A program made the position numbers and the translations under genes. The notes under the pieces were generated by a model. The model worked only from the letters and a program-made list of their open reading frames with translations. It searched no databases and was not told the DNA's origin. DNA of 64,000 nt from Kalmusia sp. IMI 367209. Its lineage: Eukaryota > Ascomycota > Dothideomycetes > Pleosporales > Didymosphaeriaceae. Each line of letters opens with the position of its first letter. Positions within the stretch are counted from its first letter, which is position 1. Location of the stretch: assembly GCA_027946365.1 (NCBI GenBank), contig JAPEUQ010000013.1, forward strand, positions 744,001-808,000. Direction: 5' to 3'. Shown here piece after piece: positions 12,283-23,768 of the stretch.

Positions 12283-15200
12283 GATGACGATTGGGCGTGG
12301 TTTGGTGTATTACGTAGGGTGGGTAGGATGTTCCGTCGAAAGACCGGCCGACACGGAATCTGCGCAAAGAATGCGTTAGGGAGGGTTGGATTGGCAGCGC
12401 GGGGAAGGCAAAGCGACTGTTGCACAGGGCGACGGCGGCGCGGGATGGAGTCGTAGTTGGGCTGTGGTGGAGGTGCAAGTGGAGGTGAAGGGACAGGCGA
12501 GGCTCTCTGCTGGTTCAGGAGAGAGCGAGGCGCGCAGCAGTGGAAGGTGCAGAGTGCAATGGCACGTCGGGCGGTACTCACGTATTATTACAGTAGAGGC
12601 GGGCGCGGGAGGATGCAGGCTCCTGGTGGAGGCGTGGCGCGCGCGGGAGATGGCTGGATGATGGAGAGGGTGCGAAGGGTCGGTTCGCTCGGGGCGGCGC
12701 TGTAAGGTCCGGTGGTTGGAGAGGCTGTCGTGGGCTGCGTCGAGGGCCGTTGGGGTGTCGCAACGAGAGACAGACGCAGCAGGTGGTGAGTGGCACGGCA
12801 GCACTTTGACAGGAGATGCCGACGACGCAGCGAGAGTGCGGATAGGAAGAAGGCCTGGGAGCAGGAGGCTTTTGGGTGGTGTTGCCGAGCGAAAGGGGAG
12901 GCCCCAGAACGGCTTAGTCTCAGGCGCGCACGGACCGCCTGTAGCGACACTTTGAGAACAGCGTTCGCGCGATCCGCCTCCGCCTCGACTGGCTGCAGAG
13001 TGCGCGCTCCACGCACTTCTGCGCTCAGCATGCATGTCGCCAACTGCCCGCCCGTCTGTCTGCCCGCGAATGCCCGCCGCCCGCGATGATTGAACGCTTG
13101 CCTGCGCCCGAGAGCCTCGAGATCTGACTGCGCTCGGTGTTTGCTGCTATATTGCTACTAATGGCCGGCGCCGGCAGAGGCGATCCAGAGGACCAGCGTC
13201 CCCCCCCAGTCTGTTGCACACCTGTTCCACTGTTTGGCGCGTCTGACTAGCAGCTCTTCTAGAAGCTTTGTCGAAATAGGGGCGACAAATAAAGCAGACC
13301 CGCCGGGGCCAGTCCGCGGGCGGCTCATCCCAGGCATTCTCAAACGCTCCCTCGCCCTAGTTGCTGCTGATGGTGAGCTGTTTTCGCCGCCGTTGCGCTG
13401 CTCGCCATCAAACCGACAAAAGGAGCCGCGCCTCCTCCAGTCTCCAGCCGGCCGTCCCCGCCTGCAAGGTTTCACCGCGTCCATCGCTGCCCGTCTCGAC
13501 AATCGTCCGAGCGTGTAGCTCCGCACCCTGTCTTGGTCTTGCCTCCCACACCAGCTGTCTGCGGCCTAGTGCGTTGGCTGCAAACTGTCGTCGCAGCTCT
13601 AACCATCGCGCCCTCATCTCCTTGATTCATGACGCTAATCTCGGCCAATCAGCGCCCCTCGGCCGCCCTAAATCCTACGCACCTTGTTCGTCTTCCATCC
13701 TCATGCCCCTGATTGCGCGTTCGCCATCGCACAATTCTGCTTCCTTGCAGCCGCATCTGTGTGGAGCGGGTCCTGCTCTCCGCACTTTTCATGCACATGT
13801 GTGTTTCTACCTTCCATAGAAACTCCACACATACAACTTTGTGTCTCAGGCAACAAGTCACCAGCACGCAGCAGCTCCATCACACCACCTGCTTCACACG
13901 TAAAGTTTCATTTTGCAATACCGTGTTTCGATCGAAAGACCGTTGGGTCTCTGTTGGAACTACAGCATGTTCCTGCACGCGTGACTCGAGATATTCGACT
14001 ACAGGTAATTCACACCAGCCGACCAAACTCGGCTCCAAGGAATTGCCACCATCAATCTTGAAACTGCGATCTGTGTCCTTTCGCACACTTCACAATGCTT
14101 CGTCAGATCTTTGCGTTGATGAAGGGAGGACACTTTCGTCCGCCAAAGCTCTCTGGAACACTTGCCACTAGGGAAACGTTTCAACCCTCATTATATTCAC
14201 ATTGCCAACGTCATGGGCACGTGCTCAAGATATCAGGGTATGCCAGTAACATCGCCAGGTCAAGTAAGACTCTGAAGGATACATTGAATTGGCATTGGAT
14301 GCCTGACGACCTGGCAACAACACTTGACACAGTAATAGCTCGTGGCACGATCTGATGACATGTTACAACCTTCAAAACCACACGGCCATGGACACATTTG
14401 TTCTGACCACCAATCTCCAGAGTTTTTAGCCATGTCTTAGGCCAGGCAACTGTCTAATGTTTCAACACTGCTGCCATCCAGTTGCCTAGAAAGCATGCGA
14501 CCATGCAGCACTTCGCCACTCCGACTATCTCGAAACCGCCGAGCGTGCTAGGAAGGCTATCGTGGAGCTGCCCAAGTGGTCTTTCTAGCCTTCCATCGAA
14601 CTTGATGCTACCTACAACTTAGACCTAAAGCTTCCATGTCCGCAGAATCCTACGCCGTTCGACGGATAACGCAACCCAATCATCCTAGATGAGACATGCA
14701 GCTTGCATACTATCGATAACCCACAGACCTCAGAGTTACTTTGCCTGACGCATGACTGTGGCGTGGCTGTGGCTGTTCTGCGTGATCTACCGGGGCCCCC
14801 ATCTTCCCCCGTTGACTATCTTGACATCTAGTATCCTCACCGAAGCATGCGATGTAGTAATAGCAACATCCGAACACCCTACTGTATTCATCGCGTGGTT
14901 GCATCTCCGAAATGCAAGTATGAGAAGAGACGTGTTCCAGGTTTTATTGTTTCTAATCTCAAGGCTGCATCCTTCTGCGAGATCTGAGGCTGAGGGGCTG
15001 TTCCGTTCTACCGGTTCTTTTGAGCCTCAAATCAGGACAGGAACGAACCTCCCCAGCCTCACTGTGTATGCGGGAGCGGATCGTACCGTAGCAAAGCTAG
15101 CTTCCCTTCTGTGGATTTTACTTGTATGCGAGCGAGAGGCAAAGTTGATAGCGTCGATACCATAATTCCATCGCACGTTTGACATGCAGCTCGAGGGTGG

Positions 15201-15840
15201 TGCCACCGGTACCTGAGCGCCAGACGGAGCAATGTTGAATGCTCCCAATAAGATGGAAGCAACATCATAAACTCACAACTACACTCACGTATGCCAAGAT
15301 CTATTTTCATCATCAAAATAGAGAATTGGCTAGACATCGCGTATCTCTTGAGCCTAATTTGGTGGGCAGGCGCTTACGCTAATACCGATGCAGGAAGGTG
15401 CGTCCTCGAAGCGCCCAGCAGCGGTAATACGTGCATCCTAACCACACTGTTCACAGGTCTCTCGTGCATCGATCAGTAACATGCCCCGGGCGCTAGAAAA
15501 GTCTACACCAATCCCTTCGAGAATGTCCACGAACCGACGCCTCGGCGGTTGCCCATGCGCACGTCAGACACAGCGCTTCGGATGCGCGCTGGTACATATT
15601 ACCGACCTGCGATCCACCGCCGACTTGCCTCTGAATGCATCGAAACGAATCTCATGAGACGAGTGCTGTGTGACGAGTTTCTTTCAGTCTTTCCTTCAAT
15701 TTCCTTGTTCTGACGCTGCTGGTTCAGCGCCTTTCATTCTGATGTTACTCTTTTAGATTCCTTTAGGTCTGTCTGCCAACTTTCTTCGCCCCACTATCAA
15801 TGCAGAATGTTGCTTACTTCTTCATAGCTTTTGTACAACT
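12283..15840. other. Long gene-poor stretch upstream of G-alpha and CFEM genes
   Basis: A 3.5-kb region between two divergently oriented genes. Several frames of 90-220 codons exist (for example 12376-13035 minus, 13361-13819 plus) but they overlap in multiple frames, are rich in Ser/Arg/Pro/Ala, and show no family motif. The simplest reading is promoters and long 5' leaders of the two divergent genes. I see no tRNA, transposon ends or tandem array here. Confidence 0.45.
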
Positions 15841-18214
15841 ATGCTCCTCAGCCACGCCAGATGGCTATGCATTATATTGCCTACCCTAATAGCAGCCACG
15901 CCTCAGAGGACAGCTTCGGCACGACCCAAGCGTTCGCTTCCCCCAAAGCTTCAGCAGGACGTGCCTGCATGTGCTCAGCCATGTCTTCGGACATCGCTAT
16001 CCGAACAATTCCCTTTTGCATGTACCACTCCTGTGGATCTCAGTTGTCTTTGTTCTCGTTATAGCTTCCAAGGACAGTCACTGGGCGAGGTGGCTCTCGG
16101 ATGCATATATGCATCATGTTCCACGTATAATAGTGCAGCTTCAGCATACAACGTTTGTTTGGGGGAGAGGTATGCAGTCACACCAACGTTGACTGCTCTT
16201 ACTGTCGTGGCGCGAACATCCTCGACATCCACGACTATGACCTCTTCCCATCCAATCACTATCACTACCACTCGGCTAAGCTCAACGACCACATCCACGC
16301 CTCGACCGCGGACAACACAAGCCAATACAGTCATTGCCGACTCTGTCTCCTTGATTCCGTCTCCGACCTTTACCTCCTCACAATTACCACAAAACACGAC
16401 AAGCCCGCTAGCTGCGGCAGAGTCTCCACGCACAATGACACCTGCTCAGATTGCCGGTCTCGCAATAGCAGCGGGAGCAGCCTTCATCATCGCCATTGGA
16501 CTCATGGCTCTGAGCATTTTCTTGAGAAGACGAAGAGAGCGAAGAAACAGCGCCGAAACCAATGAGAAAGGCAGCCTGTCACCAGGACTAAGCGACTACT
16601 CGCCACGCTATTCACAAGTTTTCGTCCAAGGCTCCTCAGCACCGGATCCGCCTAGTCGGTTCTTGCTACCTCCTGCGCCGGTCCAAAGAAAGCCTGATCA
16701 ATACCCACGCAACCATATGAGCAGGAATGCAGGGCTGAAACCCTTGATGTTGAGCACTGCTCGCGATGTCAACGCTTCTACAGTACAGTTGGGTGCAGCG
16801 TCTAATACTGACTTGAGCTCCATACATCCGCTCTTGCGTCCTGTTCAAGGAGCTTCGAACAATGCTTCAAATTCTTCTGTTCCACTCGAACAAATTGGCC
16901 TTGCAATAAGCATCGAGCCACCTACAACGTCAATCACTCACAGCGGGCAAAATGTACCACCTCAATTAGAAGAAGTGAAGCAGCAGCAACGTCCGACAAT
17001 TGCTCGACGCAATGCCGATATATCACTGCGACCAGATAGTGTTATGACCCAGACTACTTTGTTCGAAGAGGACGAAATCCGTAGGGAGTCCAAATTGTTA
17101 CCTACTCCCCCGGTGCCCATCCCTCCAATACGTACTTTCCAGCCTTCGCGACCTCCACCAGCAGCCAACCTGTCTCAGGCTACAATGACCAGGACAAATA
17201 ATCGGCAATTACCTCAGCAACCTGAATTGTTCTTGGATATCCCAGTGCGGTACTCCAGGTCGCACCCCTCGAAGGTCGAAACACTAGAGGCGACTTCTCA
17301 TGGCAAATCAGCTTCAGCTTCAGCACTAAAGACGCAATTACCTCCTCGTACTCGTACATCGGAGTACAACCCCATGTCCGCTGATTCGGAACTTAGCCAT
17401 GGTGGCGACATACCAGACTACTACTTTACCGCATATGAGGAGCCAAGACCAATACACTCCGTATCTTCCGGTAATCCAAGCCGACGCTTTCGCCCCAAAC
17501 AAGAACAGGTATTTGGCAACGTGAAGCCAAAGCGTTCTTCCAGCAATGTGTCACGAGCAACCTCAAGAGCATCAACGAACATCCGCGACTCCTTCTCCTC
17601 ACAAACATCGTTCGAAACCATCGACCCGAATGATCCTACACCAGAAGACGATGATGGCGACAGACGACTCGATGATGGCAAGCTCTCTCCAGTGGTGGAG
17701 TCACCCATATCTAAATTGCGTTACCCCAAAGTGCCGCGTACATCAAACCAACTAGTCCCACGTAGTCCTAAGAGCCCCCAAAGTCAAGCTAGCCAGAGCA
17801 GCCCTCGTTGGCAGCCACAACCATCGTCTCTACTCGTCAAGCGAAAAGGCGAGCAAGGAGCGCTTACACTGGGCAGTCCGTTTCGCTCGGGCAGTCCTGA
17901 CGTAAGGACAACCAGTGAGATACGCAAGTATCGACAGCACCTCCGTAGCAGCAGTGTCGAGACATTCAATCCTAGCACAGCTCGGAACAGTGAGCGCTCT
18001 ACACGTACACAAAGCAGCCTCTGGCCAAAAAAGTCCTGCGATGTTCGAGCCAGATGTTGTGCGGCCACTCACAATCCGCAAAACACAGCTTTTGCAGATG
18101 CCAACCGAGGAGATGCAAGCCCTAAAAAGCCCAGTGTGGGTGCCGCGGTTGACGCCCACAAGGCAGGGAGACGACCTTTTCATCAACGTCACTTATTCTA
18201 AGCCTGGCCATTGA
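15841..18214 (+). CDS. CFEM-domain single-pass membrane protein (frame break near C-terminus)
   Basis: A predicted surface protein with signal peptide at 1-20 (MLLSHARWLCIILPTLIAAT) and an eight-cysteine CFEM module with Cys at 44, 48, 61, 69, 71, 88, 93 and 106. It includes the diagnostic Asp66 before the CxC pair. A Ser/Thr-rich stalk follows, then one transmembrane segment near 206-228 followed by RRRRERR, then a long disordered cytoplasmic tail. CFEM proteins act in haem/iron capture or as surface sensors; which applies here is unknown. As read, the first frame stops at 18201 with an unnatural tail. The other frame at 18033-18214 encodes a compositionally plausible end (SPVWVPRLTPTRQGDDLF). 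Dropping one A from the A6 run at 18027-18032 joins the two into 790 aa. Either a sequence error or an unseen intron is possible. The start ATG is the first giving a signal peptide. Confidence 0.82.
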
Positions 18215-19398
18215 CGGCATTTTCTCAGACTCGCCATTTTTCCTATCAATCTTGTAATCGCAGCGTGGCTAGATGCCGCGTCTTCCTGACAAAAATTCGC
18301 CACGACTGGTATTTTCCTAGCACACTGTATATTGTACGATACCCCATATGCACTCATTGAAATTTTCTTGGCATCAGAAAGGAGTTTGGGTTGAGGTTTT
18401 TTGGAGATCTGTACCATACTAGAAGTATATAAGGACAAATGTACTACTGTAGTGTCCTGTGGGTTACCCCACTAGGTAATTCATCCGCAGACTGTGTCTT
18501 GGTTCTTCGACTTCATGCTGTCCCGACTTGAGCGGAAAATTTTGTACTCGGAGTAGCAGTGACATGACTGATGGGTCGTGACTCTACAGAAACGGGTCGC
18601 GGTTGAAGAACGAGGTCTAATTAACCGCCGGCGATTCACAGCGGGTGACAACAACGCGATACACGTGCACCGCACCGATTTTTGTGAATCTGTATTTGCA
18701 TTGTACCTCTGGATGGTACACGCCATACAGGATGTGGTAAACCGAAGGTGGACGGAATCTTAAATTGTCCGGTGTTCTTAGTCACCCTCTTACGCCTTTG
18801 ATGTGAATGAATATGCACACACGGTAGGTGTCTCGAGGCGAGGCGCACGGCGCGACATGCCAACAGCGGTCCTCCAGTCCAGATACGAGGCAGGTGATGC
18901 TGACTGCTGTACTTCACGAGGACCGATGGAGGGTTTGTACATGCGATGCGCTTGCGGATGAAATGGTGGCGCCAGCGCGCATGGCTCAGGCAACGGATAT
19001 GTAAACAGTGTTACAGATCGGTCGGAGAATGCGCCGAAACTGATATCGTCGGCTCGGCTTTTGATGCGTCGACGTCCTGAATCGCCTGGAAGGAGGAAAT
19101 AGGACGAGGGCATGCTTTGGGAAAGAGCGCAGCAGCTGTCGAAAGCTTCGAGTTATGACAGCAGTCTCGGTCAGCTATTATATAGCTTATTCATTGCGCA
19201 GTAACTGATGCATCAGAGGCTGCAGGCCAGTGGCGGGGAGCTCAGCATCGGGCTTTGGCGGCCGGCCTGTTGCCCCACGTTCTCATAGTGACAACTGATT
19301 AATCTGCACTAACCAACAGACCCCCATCCACGCCTACAAAACCTTTCCCGTCCCAACACTCTCTCTTTCTCCTACCTCTCCTCCCCCAACTGCCCATC
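18215..19398. other. Intergenic region upstream of transketolase
   Basis: About 1.2 kb with no supported gene. The last 80 bases before 19399 are pyrimidine-rich with repeated CTCTC and CCCC tracts, typical of promoters and leaders of highly expressed fungal metabolic genes. Confidence 0.5.
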
Positions 19399-22034
19399 AT
19401 GCCGTACGAAAAGGTCGACGAGCTCGCCATCAACACCATCCGAACCCTTGCGGTACGTACTTTGTGTTACCCCGCCATGACCGAAGAGCTGCCCCGCCTC
19501 CTGTGCTTTTCCTTCGTTACAGCGTCTGCCGCTCAATAATCGTCCTTTCTGCGCTTTCTAAAGTGCCAATTGCTGACAAGATTTGCTTTCCCAGGTCGAT
19601 GCTACGCTCCAGGCAAACTCCGGCCACCCGGGTGCGCCCATGGGCATGGCCCCGGTGGCCCACGTTCTTTTCAACAAATTCATGACCTTCAACCCCAAGA
19701 ACCCCGATTGGGTCAACCGCGATCGTTTCGTTCTCTCGTACGTCTTCCCAGAATTTGCAACCCCAAAATAGACACACAGGGCGCGCTTTCTAGAGCAACG
19801 CGCCGTGGGCGGCGGAGCATTCCAGATGCCTATCTCCGCGGGAGAATGGCTATCAGCAGATTTGCTCTTCTCGTCTCTGTGTAGACATGGTGTTCTGCTG
19901 AGATCTGCGCGCGAAACTTGAGCATTTCCGCGGTGCTCCGCTGTTTTGCAAGATTTGCTCAAATTTCTGCGGGGAACGAGGCGATGATATCACTAACACT
20001 AGGCGCAGCAACGGCCACGGATGCATGCTCCAGTATGCTCTTTTGCACCTTTTCGGCTACGCAGTGAGCATCGACGACTTGAAGAACTTCCGTGTAAGTA
20101 ATTTTTCCGCTGATAATGCACTTTTGCGAGACGGGTGCTGAACCATGGCTGCAGCAAGTCGACAGCATCACACCGGGCCACCCCGAGGCTCACGACACTC
20201 CCGGTATTGAAGTCACAACTGGCCCGCTTGGCCAGGGTTTCGCCAATGCCGTCGGTCTCGCTATCGCGCAGGCGCATACCGCGGCCGTCTTCAACAAGCC
20301 CGGATACGAGCTCATCAACAACCACACCTACATGTTCTTCGGTGATGGCTGCGCCATGGAGGGTATTGCCAGCGAGGCTGCCTCCACTGCCGGCCACTTG
20401 CAGTTGGGCAACTTGATCGCCATCTACGATGATAACCACATCTCCATCGGTACGTTTTTCGGCGCTGCGTAGGTAGTTGAGACGCTAATTTGAACCTGCA
20501 GATGGTGACACCAAGTGCGCGTTCACTGAGGATGTCCTCAAGCGATTCGAGTCCTACGGATGGCACACCCAACACGTCAAGGACGGCGATAGCGACCTCG
20601 AGAGCATTGAGGCTGCTATTGCTAAGGCCAAGGAAGTCAAGGACAAGCCCTCCGTCATCAAGCTGACCACCACTATTGGTTTCGGCTCCAAGCTCCAGGG
20701 TACCGGCGGTGTCCACGGTAACCCCTTGAAGGCCGACGATGCCAAACAGGTCAAGCAGAAGTTCGGCTTTGACCCCGAGAAGACTTTCCAGGTGCCCCAG
20801 GAGGTCTATGACCAGTACCACAAGCACGCCGCTGAGGGCGCGGCCGCTGAACAAGAGTGGAACAAGCTTTTCGAGAAGTACGGAAAGGAACACAAGGACC
20901 TTCACGCCGACTTGGCTCGCCGATTGACCCGTGACCTGCCAGAAGGCTGGGTGAGCAAGCTTCCTACGTACAAGCCTTCGGATCCTGCCATTGCATCTCG
21001 AAAGCTGTCCGAGAGCGTGCTCGAGGCCATCTACGAAGTCATCCCAGAGCTCCTCTCCGGTTCCGCAGATTTGACTGGTTCCAACAACACCCGCTGGAAG
21101 AACGCTGTTGATTTCCAGCCGCCAAACCTTGGTATTGGCGAGTGGTCTGGCCGATACCTCAGGTACGGTGTCCGTGAGCACGCCATGGCTGCCATTATGA
21201 ACGGTCTGTCTGCGTACGGCACCATCATTCCCGCTGGTGGCACTTTCCTTAACTTCGTCTCATATGCCGCCGGCGCCGTTCGTCTGTCTTCGCTTTCCCA
21301 CCAGCGCGTCATCTACGTCGCTACCCACGACTCTATCGGTCTTGGTGAGGACGGCCCGACGCATCAGCCTATCGAGACTCTTGCGCACTTCCGTGCTCTG
21401 CCCAACATGATGGTGTGGCGCCCTGCCGACGGTAACGAGACCTCGGCCGCATACTACATGGCTTTGACTTCGAAGGGAACTCCTTCCATTCTTGCCCTCA
21501 CCCGCCAGAACTTGCCTCAGCTCGAGGGATCAACGATCGAGAAGGCTATCAAGGGTGGTTACGTCGCTCTTGAGAACGAGAAGGCTGATGTGACCCTTGT
21601 CTCGACCGGATCAGAAGTCTCGCTCTGCTTGGAAGCCGTTAAGACGCTCAAGGATCAGGGTCTCACCGCCCGTGTTGTCTCCTTGCCTTGCGTTGAGGTC
21701 TTCGATGCCCAGGATAAGGAGTACCGCCTCTCCGTCATCCCCGATGGTATCCCCACATTGTCCGTCGAGGTCATGTCTACCCTCGGATGGGAGAAGTACT
21801 CGCACGAACAGTTCGGTCTCAACAGGTTCGGTGCTTCCGGACCTTACAAGGAGGTCTACAAGGTACGTGTTGGCTAAACAAGTCCCGCGAGTCACGAAGA
21901 CTAACATGATGATGTAGAAATTCGAATTCACCCCCGAAGGCATTGCCAAGCGCGCTAAGCTCACCGTCGACTTCTACAAGGACGTCAAGCCCCTCCGCTC
22001 GCCTCTTAACCGTGCTTTCACTCAGCTCATCTAA
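19399..22034 (+). CDS. TKL1: Transketolase
   Basis: Thiamine-diphosphate enzyme of the non-oxidative pentose phosphate pathway, moving two-carbon units between sugar phosphates in the cytosol. Six exons: 19399-19452, 19595-19737, 20009-20093, 20155-20449, 20502-21862 and 21918-22034. They sum to 2055 nt, giving 684 aa, the usual fungal length. Visible landmarks are the N-terminal [20 protein letters not shown], the ThDP-binding GDGCAMEGI with the following DDN, the transketolase pyrimidine-domain signature around [15 protein letters not shown], and [17 protein letters not shown]. Introns are clustered near the 5' end, with the first two long (142 and 271 nt). The start follows a C-rich leader. 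There is no sign of damage. Confidence 0.97.
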
Positions 22035-22807
22035 ATTATCTGAGCCGGTTGTAGGCGGGATGATATGGTCACGATTGCTATGACTTCTGGTAGATGGGCG
22101 CTTTTTGTTAGCTACAGGTAGCCGCGCCAGGCGCGGGAGAAAAAGGGCAATAGGTGTATAGAATTTGATATCTTTGTTTGATCCAATGCAAACTCGTTAA
22201 CGTAGCGCTGCATCTTCACTGACTTGATGTGTAACTTCTCATTCTATGCAAGCCCAGCCAATGTTAACGAAAACGGAACAGTCAACAATTTTCATTATCA
22301 CATGTTGACTATCACAATGAGGGACGTTGCCATTCTCTGTAGATTCTTATCGGATCGATTGGAGGGTGGGGTATGGGGGCGGTACAAGTTGAGACAAAGC
22401 CGGCCTGTACAATTTGTAAACACCGGTTTCGTAGGATTCTGCTGATTCGGCTTGATTGTTGACCCGGGCGTGGGTTCCTCAAGACTGATAAAGATGCCCT
22501 GGGACGGTAGACGGGCCATTGTGTTGCGAGGGGTGTCCGTCGGGGTAAGTGACGAGAACGGGGAATGGGGAGAGATGGAAGCGGAAAGAGGTCAGTGGAG
22601 GAGGAAGTTTCCGTCGGAGGAAAGGGGACTTGGGAGTCTTTTGATGGGAGGAAGAGGCTTTGTGGGTGGGTATAAAGCTTGCTGGTTTTCTGGTGGTTGT
22701 AGACTCCTATATCTTCACTTTTCCTCTTGTTGATAGAGAAGTTCATAGTAAACGATAGGTCCCTCGATCTTTCCATCCTGCGAGATTCTCCATCCAGACC
22801 GTTCAAC
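22035..22807. other. Intergenic region between transketolase and NmrA-like gene
   Basis: Holds the transketolase 3' UTR and the promoter of the next gene. No coding region is supported. A TATA-like element occurs at 22671-22677. Confidence 0.45.
22671..22677 (+). promoter_or_regulatory. Possible TATA box of the NmrA-like gene
   Basis: The heptamer TATAAAG lies 137 bases upstream of the ATG at 22808 in an otherwise G-rich strand. Spacing is reasonable for a fungal TATA element with a leader of roughly 70-100 nt. Prediction from sequence only. Confidence 0.35.
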
Positions 22808-23768
22808 ATGTCAAAGGTCCTCGCTGTGTTCGGCGCGACAGGCCAGCAGGGCAGCTCCGTCATCAATCACGTCCTGCAAGACCCGCACCTCTCGCAGCAA
22901 TTCACCCTCCGCGCGCTGACGCGAGACCCAGCGTCAGAGAAAGCCCAGCAGCTCGCAGCAAAAGGCGTCTCCGTCGTCGCCGCCGACGTCCTGGACGCCT
23001 CCTCCCTCGCCCAGGCGCTCCACGGCGCGCACACCGTCTTCGCCATGACGACGCCCATGGTGGGCCCGGGCCTCCCCGAAGGCGACGCCGCCCTCGAGTG
23101 GGAGTTTGACAACGCCAAGCGCATCGCCGACGTCGCGCTCGCCGCGGGCGTCGCCTACTTCGTCTTCAGCACGCTGCCCTCGGTGCGCGACCTCTCGGGC
23201 GGCAAGTACACGGCCGTGACGCCGTTCGACGCCAAAGCAAAGGCGGAGGCGTACATCCGCGGGCTGGGGCCCAAAATGGCGAGCGCCTTCTTCTGCCCGG
23301 CGTACTTCATGGAGAACTTCCAGGCGCAGCCGTGGCTGTCGCCGCAGCGGGACGCGCAGGGCGTGTGCACGCTTGCGCGGCCGAATCCGCCGGGCTTCAG
23401 GATGGCGCTGATTGCGGCCGTCGACGACTGCGGCAAGTTCGTGGGCAGGATCCTGGCGAGCCCCGAGAAGTACGCTGGAAGTCGGTTCTGTGCGGCTGAG
23501 GGCTTGTATAGCTGGGATGAGATTGCGGCGGCGCTGGGTAGGAGCGTCGGGGAGAAGGTCGTGTATAAGCAGATTGGGTACGAGGAGTGGAAGGACATGT
23601 TTCCGTTTGGGAAGAAGCTTTTTGAGGAGGGGTTCCGGTATGGGGAGGAGTTTGGGGATACTTTGGGAAGGAGGAGGAGAAGATTGCGTGGGCGGTAAGT
23701 GAGGTTGGGGGAGGGAGAAGTTGATGGGGCTTGATAAGTTTTTGGAGAAGTATCCGTTGACGTTGTAG
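22808..23768 (+). CDS. NmrA-like NAD(P)-binding protein, frame-broken C-terminus
   Basis: An atypical short-chain dehydrogenase of the NmrA/HSCARG type. These proteins bind NAD(P) and act as redox sensors or nitrogen-regulator partners; specific function here is unknown. The start at 22808 gives VLAVFGATGQQGSS, with the dinucleotide-binding GATGQQG at residues 9-15. Later landmarks are ALTRDP, FVFSTLP and FFCPAYFMENF. As read, the frame ends at 23698 (296 aa) with an Arg-rich tail. The expected family ending (YFGKEEEKIAWAVSEV, then GLDKFLEKYPLTL) is present but in two other frames. Adding one G to the G4 run at 23654-23657 and one to the G5 run at 23707-23711 restores an uninterrupted frame to 23768 (320 aa). 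Codon usage is very GC-rich (gcg, cgc, gtc) compared with neighbours. Confidence 0.85.

Noticed and set aside
11722..12456. 244-codon frame on the plus strand
   Set aside because: Antisense to G-alpha exons 1 and 2 and crosses their introns without sense; no family features.
12376..13035. 219-codon Ser/Pro/Arg-rich frame on the minus strand
   Set aside because: Lies in the likely G-alpha leader, overlaps other frames of similar length, and has no recognisable domain.
20315..21181. 288-codon frame on the minus strand
   Set aside because: Antisense to the large transketolase exon; a by-product of biased codon use.
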